Shown here: positions 53,734 to 60,550 of the stretch, one piece after another
Layout of the letters: every line of letters starts with the position of its first letter
Numbering within the stretch: position 1 is the first letter of the stretch
Source of the DNA: Paludibacter sp. 221
GTDB lineage: Bacteria > Bacteroidota > Bacteroidia > Bacteroidales > Paludibacteraceae
Assembly: GCF_010501035.1 (NCBI RefSeq)
Contig: NZ_QVMH01000004.1
Coordinates: 1 to 60,550 of the forward strand
Direction: 5' to 3'
DNA: 60,550 bases
Notes under the pieces: model-generated
Told to the model about the DNA's origin: nothing
Databases searched by the model: none
The model's input: only the letters and a program-made list of their open reading frames with translations
Program-made: the position numbers and the translations under genes

Positions 53734-54130
53734 GGAGCTGGAGGGAGTCGAACCCTCGTCCAAACAAGGAAAAAATAAGCTTTCTACATGTTTATCTCCG
53801 CCTAAGTTTTCGTGTGTGAGCAAGACCGGAGCCACCAACTCACACCTTATCCTCTAAATTTTCATTCCACATACGAGGCTATGCAGAACTATCCCCGATT
53901 TAGCTGCACTTCCGGTTCAAATTGCCTCGAGGCGATGGCATTTGGGAAATGTCCTGTTCCAGCACCTAGTGCCGGAATTAAGCTATAATCTACTATGATT
54001 CGATTAAGCAGCAAGAGCGTAATTATTTTCGCCAGTTAAAATTGTTGAGATCTGAGATTTACGAGCCAGCATCACAATGCTCGACATGCTTACATATTCC
54101 TTCTACCTGCTGTCGAAACCAAACAGCCCC
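53734..54130 (-). ncRNA. ssrA: Transfer-messenger RNA (tmRNA)
   Basis: The RNA rescues stalled ribosomes with SmpB. It begins GGGGCTG (5' end at 54130) and ends CAGCTCC plus A (3' end 53734), so the seven-base acceptor stem forms with the G3-U70 wobble that directs alanine charging. The T arm is GAGGG-TTCGACT-CCCTC. CCA is not encoded. The tag reading frame, complement of 54004-54033, translates GENNYALAA then TAA. SmpB is not in the window. Its terminator lies just beyond the 3' end. Confidence 0.97.
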
Positions 54131-54155
54131 TTTTTCGGTTTAGAGTGTGAGGGAA

Positions 54156-54181
54156 GGAAAAAGAGTCTTCACGCTTTTTCC
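54156..54181. terminator. Hairpin between rny and tmRNA genes
   Basis: GGAAAAAG (54156-54163) pairs with CTTTTTCC (54174-54181). It lies 20 bases past the rny stop on the minus strand and has no independent T-tract beyond the stem, so it is a probable but weak terminator for rny. Confidence 0.4.
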
Positions 54182-54200
54182 TCCATACACCTCGTAACTG

Positions 54201-55724
54201 TTATTTCGCGTAACTTACCGCGCGGGTTTCACGTATTACTGTGATTTTTACCTGCCCCGGATAAGTCATTTCATCTTGTATCTTCTTAGCTATATCAAAC
54301 GATAGTAACTCAGTATCCTTATCGTCAATTTTGTCAGCTCCTACAATTACACGCAATTCGCGTCCGGCTTGTATAGCATAAGTTTTCAGTACTCCCGGAT
54401 AAGAAAGCGCAAGGTTCTCAAGGTCGTTCAATCGTTTGATATACGCTTCAACTATTTCGCGGCGTGCTCCCGGGCGTGCTCCGGAGATAGCGTCACAAAC
54501 CTGTACTATAGGCGCAATCATGCTTTCCATCTCTACTTCGTCGTGGTGAGCCCCGATTGCGTTGCAAATATCCGGTTTCTCTTTATATTTCTCTGCAAGA
54601 CGCATGCCAAGTATTGCGTGTGGCAATTCCGGCTCATCATCAGGCACTTTACCAATATCGTGCAACAGTCCTGCTCGTTTTGCTTTTTTGGCGTTCAGCC
54701 CAAGTTCCGATGCCATTGTGGCGCAGAGGTTAGCAGTTTCACGGGCATGTTGTAACAGGTTTTGTCCGTATGAAGAGCGATATTTCATTTTACCGATTAA
54801 GCGGATTAGCTCAGGATGCAATCCATGAACACCTAAATCTATTGCTGTACGTTTTCCTACTTCAACTATTTCTTCTTCTACTTGCTTGCGCACCTTGTTT
54901 ACAACCTCTTCGATGCGTGCAGGGTGAATACGTCCGTCGGTTACAAGCTGGTGAAGCGATAGGCGTGCTATCTCGCGGCGAACAGGGTCGAATGCCGAAA
55001 GAACGATAGCTTCCGGTGTGTCGTCTACAATGATTTCGACCCCTGTAGCTGCTTCCAGTGCACGGATATTACGTCCTTCGCGACCGATGATGCGGCCTTT
55101 TATTTCGTCCGAATCAATGTGGAATACGGTTACTGAGTTTTCGATAGCTGTTTCGGTTGCAACGCGTTGTATGCTTTGAACTACAATCTTCTTGGCTTCT
55201 TTATTAGCCGTCATTTTAGCTTCTTCCATAATGTCGTTTATATACGACATTGCGTTGGTTTTGGCTTCGTCTTTAAGGCTCTCGATAAGTTGTTCTTTGG
55301 CTTGCTCTGCCGACAGTCCCGATACTGCTTCCAATTGCTCTTTGGCTAAACGCTGGCTGTGTTCCAGTTCGCGCTCTTTGTTTTCAAGTACTATTAACTG
55401 TTTTTCCAGATTTTCACGTATTGCATCGTTTTCGTTTATTTTGCGTTGCAGGTCGCTCTGACGCTGATTCATCTGCATTTCGCGTTGTTGAAGTTTGCCT
55501 TCGAGTGCCTGAATTTTTGAGTTTCTTTGCTGAACTTGTTGTTCGTGCTCCGATTTCAGGGCAATGAATTTTTCTTTTGCTTCAATCATCCTTTTTTGTT
55601 TCAGAAGCTCGACTTCTGCCTTGGCTTCTTTCTTCCATTTTTTCTGATTGAGCTTGAATATGATAAAACACCCTCCGGCACCAACCAGAAAGGCTATTAT
55701 CCCTACAATGATACTTATGCTCAT
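54201..55724 (-). CDS. rny: Ribonuclease Y
   Basis: RNase Y is a membrane-anchored endonuclease that starts mRNA decay. The 507-residue protein has an N-terminal membrane helix (about 3-25), a long coiled coil (to about 165), a KH domain ([28 protein letters not shown], about 215-245) and an HD domain with [11 protein letters not shown] (about 353). Length and order of domains are those of the family. The gene is downstream of zapA with a structured intergenic region between them. Confidence 0.96.
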   Translation of the reverse strand: MSISIIVGIIAFLVGAGGCFIIFKLNQKKWKKEAKAEVELLKQKRMIEAKEKFIALKSEHEQQVQQRNSKIQALEGKLQQREMQMNQRQSDLQRKINENDAIRENLEKQLIVLENKERELEHSQRLAKEQLEAVSGLSAEQAKEQLIESLKDEAKTNAMSYINDIMEEAKMTANKEAKKIVVQSIQRVATETAIENSVTVFHIDSDEIKGRIIGREGRNIRALEAATGVEIIVDDTPEAIVLSAFDPVRREIARLSLHQLVTDGRIHPARIEEVVNKVRKQVEEEIVEVGKRTAIDLGVHGLHPELIRLIGKMKYRSSYGQNLLQHARETANLCATMASELGLNAKKAKRAGLLHDIGKVPDDEPELPHAILGMRLAEKYKEKPDICNAIGAHHDEVEMESMIAPIVQVCDAISGARPGARREIVEAYIKRLNDLENLALSYPGVLKTYAIQAGRELRVIVGADKIDDKDTELLSFDIAKKIQDEMTYPGQVKITVIRETRAVSYAK

Positions 55725-55802
55725 ATTTTCTGTTTTTGTTTAGTGAATTATTAATTTGTACTCTTTGTCAGAGTTTCTTTTTGTTATAAAAGGTATACAT
55801 AT

Positions 55803-55861
55803 AAAAAACGCATTTACACTGACTTTTAGATGCCTAGCCACCTGGTAATCAATGAAATGCG
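55803..55861 (-). ncRNA. Structured RNA candidate between zapA and rny
   Basis: On the minus strand a long imperfect hairpin forms: CGCATTT pairs with AAATGCG (55855-55861 with 55809-55815), CATTGA pairs with TCAGTG, and an inner loop of about 26 bases follows. Six T (55803-55808) close it, so it could be the terminator of the zapA transcript or a separate small RNA. The nearby gene order (zapA) is a frequent site of 6S RNA in other bacteria, but I see no clear promoter or 6S sequence and do not claim it. Confidence 0.4.
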
Positions 55862-55886
55862 GGAATAAAAGTGATGTTTATTAATT

Positions 55887-56177
55887 TTAATCGGACAGAG
55901 CTTTTAACACTTCTTCGTCCAATTCGTTCAGTTTTTCAATTACCGGTGCCAAATCCTTTGCAATTTCGGCTTTGCTTAAAGCTACTGCTATCTGGAAGGC
56001 TGTAATAGATAAAATTTCTTCTGCCGAGCGTTGGTGGTATTTCTTCTGATTGTCAGTTAGTACCTTGTTTGCTTTTTTTTCAGCGTTTCTATATATCTCT
56101 TCGTCTTTTCGAGCTATATTGAGCGGAAACCTGAAGCCACCAATATTGACATTTATAATAAAATTATCATCTTTCAT
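55887..56177 (-). CDS. zapA: Cell division protein ZapA
   Basis: ZapA bundles FtsZ filaments at the division site. Taking the second methionine (complement of 56175-56177) as start gives 96 residues, beginning MKDDNFIINVNIGGFRFPLNIARKDEE; a start two codons earlier is possible. The sequence shows the globular N-terminal part and the coiled-coil C-terminal helix (AEEILSITAFQIAVALSKAE). The upstream gene, an unnamed coiled-coil protein 9 bases away, probably works with it. Confidence 0.88.
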   Translation of the reverse strand: MKDDNFIINVNIGGFRFPLNIARKDEEIYRNAEKKANKVLTDNQKKYHQRSAEEILSITAFQIAVALSKAEIAKDLAPVIEKLNELDEEVLKALSD

Positions 56178-56186
56178 AAGCAAGCT

Positions 56187-56480
56187 CTATTCATTTAAAA
56201 GAGCTAAACATTTATCAATTTCCCGCACCAGTTTGTCGATGTGCTGTTTCGATATTTTTCGTTCTTTCGACGATACGTTCAAATACCTTGCCACACGCAA
56301 ATGGTTGTAGTTGTTCTGCAATTCTTCAAAATCCCCGTTGATACGACTTAATTTTTTTTCCGTAAATTCAAGGTCTTTTTTCAAAGAAGCATTTTCTTCT
56401 TTTAATGACTCGCACTTTGAAATAAGGTCTTTCAAATTTTTTTCGAACCTTTGAATTATTTCGTCGTAGTTATTTGTCAT
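56187..56480 (-). CDS. Coiled-coil protein upstream of zapA
   Basis: From the ATG complementary to 56478-56480 the product is 97 residues; the longer frame starts with a hydrophobic stretch that is not needed. It is predicted to be an almost continuous coiled coil (FEKNLKDLISKCESLKEENASLKKDL), without a membrane segment. Its place directly before zapA and its size suggest a ZapB- or septum-associated partner; that is inference. I do not recognise a named family. Confidence 0.6.
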   Translation of the reverse strand: MTNNYDEIIQRFEKNLKDLISKCESLKEENASLKKDLEFTEKKLSRINGDFEELQNNYNHLRVARYLNVSSKERKISKQHIDKLVREIDKCLALLNE

Positions 56481-56706
56481 TATTTGCAGAAAAACTATAC
56501 AAAAATACATTATTGTATTTAAAGTATAAAATTTATTGTGTTTTTTTACGGAATAAAGATGGCGTACTGTAAGTTTAAACCGGAAATTTATTGAATTGTT
56601 ACTCCTTTTGGATTTGTAATCTGCTATTTGTTACTGACATCCCCCTGCTGCAAACGGGGGAGAGGGAAGTATGGGCAGGATTTGAATTAAGTTTTATAGG
56701 TTTACT

Positions 56707-56741
56707 TATCCTTACAGCAGCTTTATGCCGCTGTAAGGATA
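56707..56741. repeat. Perfect 12-base hairpin (TATCCTTACAGC)
   Basis: TATCCTTACAGC (56707-56718) and GCTGTAAGGATA (56730-56741) surround an 11-base loop. It has no T-tract, so it is not a standard terminator. It ends 10 bases before element B. Confidence 0.6.
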
Positions 56742-56751
56742 ATTGTATATA

Positions 56752-56965
56752 AGAGGTTGTTTAAATTTTCCACAAAGAAACTATTATAGTTTTACATATG
56801 TCTTTTTCGCAATAAATTATGTCCTTTTTTGTGACACGAAGTTGAGCGTAGCTAAATTTCACCTCTCATTTTACTCATTTAGCCCGCTAAAATCGTAAAA
56901 TGAAGTCAAAAATTCCCTAAAAAATTCTCAAAATTTATCTTGCGAGTAAAATTTAAACAAGCTCT
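56752..56965. repeat. MITE-like element B (214 bp), downstream of sulP
   Basis: Starts AGAGGTTGTTTAAATTTT and ends AAAATTTAAACAAGCTCT, giving terminal inverted repeats. The first 80 or so bases match the reverse complement of element C; the last 27 or so match element A. The middle holds a nested hairpin (TCATTTTAC 56866-56874 with GTAAAATGA 56895-56903). No coding frame. It lies downstream of the SulP gene. Confidence 0.75.
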
Positions 56966-57043
56966 AAGGTGTTTTAGGTGTGGCGTTTAGCAGCTATAGG
57001 TAGCTTTGTGCCTGATTTTTTTTCAACTTTGAAAGTAATGACC

Positions 57044-58708
57044 TTAGTTGTTCAGTTGCACAGCCCTTGCAACAGCCTCGTTGATATTGGAACATACGTT
57101 TTCGCTGCCTACAAGTGCCTCAATTCCTGTTTTCTTTAGCATTTGATGTACCTGAGGGTTTACCCCCGAAAGCAAGATTGTGATGTTTTCTTTTTGAGAC
57201 GATTTTATCAGGCTTTCCAAGTTATGTACTCCGGTGGAATCGATAAAAGGTACTTTTCTCATTCGTATGATACGGATATTGGGTTTATCACCAACCTGTT
57301 TCATCACTTCTTCAAACTTGTTGGCTATGCCAAAGAAGAAAGGCCCTTCTATTTCGTACACTTCTATTCCGTTGGGGATGGTTAGCTTTTCGGTATCAAC
57401 ATTGCCTTCTACATATTCGGCACAACTCACTTCGTTCTTAAACAATGATACGGTGGCTGTTTCCGATGTGCGTTTAATAAATAATACTACCGCCAACAGC
57501 AATCCGATTTCGATTGCAATTGTTAGGTCGAAAGCAACAGTGAGGATAAAAGTAGTGAGCAAGACAGCGATGTCGGCTCTTGAGTTTTTGAATAACGCTT
57601 TGAAGCTGCGCCAGTCGCTCATGTTGTAAGATACTACTACCAATACACCTGCCAAACAAGCTACGGGAATATGTTTTGTCAACCCTCCTAAGAATACGAC
57701 AATCAACAGTAAAACTACAGCATGAACTATTCCTGCAATAGGCGTGCGGCCTCCGTTGTTTATATTTGTCATGGTACGTGCAATAGCTCCCATCGAGGGG
57801 ATTCCTCCGAAGAAAGGGGTTACCACATTGGCTATTCCCTGTGCTATAAGTTCGGTGTTCGAGTCGTGTTTGTCGCCCAATGCGCCGTCGGCTACAGTAG
57901 CCGAAAGCAGGGTTACAATAGCGCAAAGCATCGCGATGGTAAAGGCTGTGGGGAGCAGCGTTTGTATTGCTTTGAAATCGATGGGAGGAGCTTCGGCCTT
58001 AGGTAGTGATGGGTCGATAAAAAAACGGTCGCCGATTGTTTCTATACCCTGTACTCCTAATTGATTTCTTAAGAAATAAACTATTACCGTTACAAGAATG
58101 ATGGCTACTAATAATCCCGGTATCTTTTTCGATATTTTAGGTGTAATGGCAATGATAAGGATAGTGGCAATGCCTATACCCAACGACCAGAAATTTATTG
58201 TGTCGAAATGGCGGAAGTAAACTCCCCATTTATAAATAAAATCGGTAGGTACGTTGTCTATTTGTAAACCAAAGAAATCTTTTATCTGGGTGGCAAATAT
58301 TGAAAGTGCTATCCCGCTTGTAAAACCAACGACAACGGGGTAGGGGATAAACTTGATGACGCTTCCCAGTTTGAGAAACCCCATGGCAACGAGCATAATA
58401 CCGGCAATAATGGTTGCAATGGCCAATCCTGCCATCCCGAAATCTTGTATAATGCCCGAAACGATGATGATGAAAGCACCTGTAGGCCCGCTTATTTGTA
58501 CGCGGCTGCCACCCAGCAAAGAAACGATAAAACCGGCAATGATTGCCGAATAAAGACCTTTTTCGGGTGTAACGCCCGAAGCTATCCCAAATGCTATAGC
58601 TAACGGAAGAGCTACTACTCCAACAATGATGCCTGCTTTCAGATCGGCCAAAAACTGTTGTTTTGAGTAATTTTTGAGCGCAGAAAATAATTTTGGCTGG
58701 AAAATCAT
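57044..58708 (-). CDS. SulP-family anion transporter with STAS domain
   Basis: A 554-residue transporter with the SulP N-terminal start (FLADLKAGIIVGVVALPLAIAFGIASGV) and about 12 or more membrane segments, followed by a C-terminal STAS domain (about 440-550, with DSTGVHNLESLIKS). SulP proteins carry sulfate, bicarbonate or dicarboxylates; the substrate here is not determinable. It is flanked by elements B (downstream) and C (upstream) in inverted order, which could carry it as a unit, though no transposase is present. Confidence 0.93.
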   Translation of the reverse strand: MIFQPKLFSALKNYSKQQFLADLKAGIIVGVVALPLAIAFGIASGVTPEKGLYSAIIAGFIVSLLGGSRVQISGPTGAFIIIVSGIIQDFGMAGLAIATIIAGIMLVAMGFLKLGSVIKFIPYPVVVGFTSGIALSIFATQIKDFFGLQIDNVPTDFIYKWGVYFRHFDTINFWSLGIGIATILIIAITPKISKKIPGLLVAIILVTVIVYFLRNQLGVQGIETIGDRFFIDPSLPKAEAPPIDFKAIQTLLPTAFTIAMLCAIVTLLSATVADGALGDKHDSNTELIAQGIANVVTPFFGGIPSMGAIARTMTNINNGGRTPIAGIVHAVVLLLIVVFLGGLTKHIPVACLAGVLVVVSYNMSDWRSFKALFKNSRADIAVLLTTFILTVAFDLTIAIEIGLLLAVVLFIKRTSETATVSLFKNEVSCAEYVEGNVDTEKLTIPNGIEVYEIEGPFFFGIANKFEEVMKQVGDKPNIRIIRMRKVPFIDSTGVHNLESLIKSSQKENITILLSGVNPQVHQMLKKTGIEALVGSENVCSNINEAVARAVQLNN

Positions 58709-58746
58709 TTTTCTATAATTTAATGTTGTTGTTTTCTGAAAAACTA

Positions 58747-58845
58747 AGAGGTTGTTTAAATTTTACAAAAAAGGACATAATTTATTGCGAAAAAGACATA
58801 TGTAAAACTATAACTGTTTCTTTGTGAAAAATTTAAACAACCTTT
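58747..58845. repeat. MITE-like element C (99 bp), upstream of sulP
   Basis: Terminal inverted repeats AGAGGTTGTTTAAATTTT (58747 on) and its complement ending at 58845. Read on the minus strand it matches the first 80 or so bases of element B, with about four differences. It lies 38 bases upstream of the SulP start. No transposase or coding frame. Confidence 0.75.
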
Positions 58846-58864
58846 AAGATGCTGTTTTAAATAT

Positions 58865-59025
58865 TTGGTCAAAAATTCTCTTAAATTATTCGACACATAG
58901 GCTCAGTTAGTTCACACATAGGTACACATAGTTTATATGTAATTTCTACTGTGTTTCTATGTGTATTTGTATGTGTTCTATGTGACCAAAATAGTAGCCA
59001 AAATAATTTAAACTAATTTCAGTCC
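58865..59025 (-). repeat. 161-bp dispersed repeat R, copy 2
   Basis: The inverted copy of 45693-45853, of the same length and differing at only scattered positions, with its TATGTGT units conserved. It follows element C by 19 bases and lies between the SulP gene and the DUF5131 gene. Confidence 0.7.
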
Positions 59026-59316
59026 GTTGCTCAAATGGCGTGCAAAATTAATGCTTTTTAATAATATAGTATCTTAAAAACGTAAATTTATTATTTGCTT
59101 CGAAATAAGGTAAGTAATTAAGGTTTTTCCCTATAGTTCATAATATCCAAATGTCTTTTCTTGGAAATTGAAAAATACCATCTTGTGTGTTGCTATGGGA
59201 TAGGGAATTATCGAAAATAATTGCGTTTTTAACGCATCAGTAGTAATATCTAAAATGTATTATTTACTTTTGATGTTTTGAATTAATTTCGCCAATTCTT
59301 TAAACGTCTTTTAATT

Positions 59317-60123
59317 ATGTATTCGTGGAGTCCGTGGCGTGGATGTCATAAAATAAGTGAGGGTTGCCACCATTGCTATGTGCATCGTGGTGATGCGCGG
59401 CGTGGTTGGGATACTTCCATTGTCAGAAAAACGGATAAATTCGACTTGCCGCTCAAAAGGAATAAAAAGGGGGAGTATTCGTGGAAACCGGGCAATATAG
59501 TGGCAATGTGTTTCAGTACCGATTTTTTTGTAGAGGAGGCCGACGAGTGGCGTGCTGAGGCTTGGAGTATGATTCGTACCCGCAAGGATTTGGTGTTTTT
59601 TATGATAACTAAACGGATTGACCGCTTTTACGTGGGTTTGCCTGCCGATTGGGGCGATGGATATGATAATGTGATAATTTGCTGTACGGTAGAGAACCAA
59701 GACCGTGCTGATTACCGTTTGCCGATTTTCAGAGATTTGCCTGTGAGGCATAAAATGATTGTTTGTGAGCCGTTACTTGAGTCGATAAATATCAGGCCTT
59801 ATTTGGGCGCGTGGGTAAAGCAGATAGCTGTAGGAGGCGAGGCGGGAAGCGAGGCTCGCCTATGCAATTTTGATTGGGTGCTGGATATTCGCCAGCAGTG
59901 TATAGAGTTTGATGTGCCGTTTATGTTCCGCCAAACGGGTAATAACTTTGTAAAAGAAGGACAACGGTATAAAATTCCCCGTAAGTTTACCTTTTCGCAA
60001 GCCCGCAAGGCGGCGATTAATTATAAGGCCTTGCCTTCGGTTTACGTTAAAGATGGTAAAATGAATGAAGAAATGAAGATTTATTTTCCGGAAGATAACA
60101 GGGGGGAGGCGAGTAGCGAGTAG
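59317..60123 (+). CDS. DUF5131 family protein (phage Gp37/Gp68-like)
   Basis: The 268-residue protein has the family N-terminus MYSWSPWRGCHKISEGCHHCY, with cysteines 10, 17 and 20 in a CxxxxxxCxxC pattern like an iron-sulfur binding radical-SAM-like site. It continues with ITKRIDRF and IICCTVENQDRADYRLP, VCEPLL and GGEAGSEARLCNFDWV, all typical. These occur in phage and bacteria; the role is unknown. It ends close to the right edge of the window, in a repeat-rich region. Confidence 0.88.
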   Translation: MYSWSPWRGCHKISEGCHHCYVHRGDARRGWDTSIVRKTDKFDLPLKRNKKGEYSWKPGNIVAMCFSTDFFVEEADEWRAEAWSMIRTRKDLVFFMITKRIDRFYVGLPADWGDGYDNVIICCTVENQDRADYRLPIFRDLPVRHKMIVCEPLLESINIRPYLGAWVKQIAVGGEAGSEARLCNFDWVLDIRQQCIEFDVPFMFRQTGNNFVKEGQRYKIPRKFTFSQARKAAINYKALPSVYVKDGKMNEEMKIYFPEDNRGEASSE

Positions 60124-60289
60124 TGTGCTTCGAGCGGCAATCCGAAGAGACTCAGACTTTAAATGTCAACGTGAAATTTTGAATCGAAAAAAACAATAGT
60201 TGCTGTCTTATCGTTAAATATTTGTGCTAAAAAAATTAAGCCTCTATTTTTGTCCTTGTATTCTTCGAGCAAAAATGAAGAATGATTTA

Positions 60290-60330
60290 GTTAGCTACAA
60301 GTTATCAGCTACAAGCTATAAGTCTTGTCC
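60290..60330. repeat. Heptad-periodic tract (CTACAAG/CTATAAG units)
   Basis: GCTACAA, GTTATCA, GCTACAA, GCTATAA, GTCTTGT: 7-base units at the right end of the window. No gene follows within the sequence available. Confidence 0.5.
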
Positions 60331-60430
60331 TTTTATCTTTTTTAATACAATATGACTTTTTCTCAGCACATAACACCTCAAAAAAATGCTTTTGCAAACG
60401 TTAAAATGTTTGTAAGTAGCACTATTTTGT

Positions 60431-60472
<42 letters not shown>

Positions 60473-60550
60473 AAACAGTCTATTCCTAGCCCCACCGGCC
60501 CCTCCAACCTCCCCGGCCTCTATCCCCCTTCGGGTACTTTCTCCTACAGG

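Larger units (their letters stand above)
56481..57043. other. 563-base non-coding region with hairpins and MITE-like element B
   Basis: Before the coiled-coil gene there is a short unremarkable stretch, then CCCCC...CGGGGG (about 56642-56665), then a perfect 12-base inverted repeat at 56707-56741, and element B (56752-56965). The promoter of the coiled-coil/zapA unit is not obvious. No gene seen. Confidence 0.55.
58709..59316. other. 608-base non-coding region with element C and repeat R copy 2
   Basis: It contains element C (58747-58845) and the second copy of the 161-bp repeat (58865-59025), 19 bases apart. The remaining 290 bases before the DUF5131 gene show no gene and no clear promoter pair; they are AT-rich. 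Confidence 0.55.

Noticed and set aside
53582-53857. Plus-strand frame of 91 codons (MSMAFFVYSFF...)
   Set aside because: It runs over the tmRNA terminator and 3' end on the opposite strand and so is a shadow of an RNA gene.
60481-60550. A gene in the G+C-rich right end
   Set aside because: No start codon or conserved motif is visible in 70 bases, and the composition suggests a structured or repetitive sequence.

Overview
The window reads as an AT-rich chromosomal segment of a Bacteroidales bacterium (Bacteroidota), most likely near Dysgonomonas, Porphyromonas or Parabacteroides. The support is: Bacteroidota-type promoters (TTG, about 20 bases, TAnnTTTG) in front of several genes; a tmRNA whose tag reads GENNYALAA; Bacteroidota gene families and orders (sigma-54 activator - LptE - TPR - SecG; DUF4924; DUF3109; NifJ-type pyruvate oxidoreductase; acetyl-CoA hydrolase/transferase); and few Shine-Dalgarno sequences. 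Genus is an inference.

Layout. 0.2-9.3 kb: DHH phosphoesterase, Fic protein, a membrane protein, a TrmN6-like tRNA methyltransferase with a secreted low-complexity protein, FabI, AroQ, pyruvate kinase, nitroreductase and flavodoxin-like protein. 9.4-17.5 kb: membrane protein, NifJ, then an accessory patch: a single-gene REP-associated transposase inside paired inverted REP-like hairpins, a zinc-ribbon protein, an AAA/DUF4143 ATPase with an operator-like palindrome, SUI1, and a Bro-N/DinD-like gene beside a short MITE-like element. 17.7-26.5 kb: DnaJ/TerB protein, CysS, PdxA, L25, Pth, S4 protein, DUF4924 and rfbA-rfbC-rfbD. 26.7-36 kb: hydrolase, sigma-54 activator-LptE-TPR-SecG, membrane channel, DUF3109 and a 1200-residue NtrY-like kinase. 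36-52 kb: PNPOx-like protein, small proteins, LTA-synthase-like enzyme, RuvB, a nucleotidyltransferase + DUF1016 nuclease pair, flippase, rRNA/tRNA methyltransferase, cytidine deaminase, peptidoglycan hydrolase, DUF721, CoA-transferase, DUF2156, PlsC, PfkB kinase. 52-56.5 kb: tRNA-Asn, infC-rpmI-rplT, tmRNA, RNase Y, ZapA and a coiled-coil partner. 57-60.5 kb: a SulP transporter between inverted repeat elements, a DUF5131 gene, and a long (AG)n tract.

Most genes are housekeeping. The unusual content is mainly in the non-coding DNA: (1) three related MITE-like elements ending in AGAGGTTGTTTAAATTTT-type terminal repeats, two of them flanking the SulP gene in inverted order; (2) a 161-bp repeat present twice, inverted, 13 kb apart; (3) at least eleven short tracts with roughly 7-base periodicity and different unit sequences, most of them just upstream of start codons; (4) the REP-like/transposase cassette; (5) infC, which appears to start at AUA. 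The best candidate for an unfamiliar protein system is the overlapping nucleotidyltransferase/DUF1016 nuclease pair at 40.8-42.3 kb. No CRISPR array, rRNA operon or prophage was seen.
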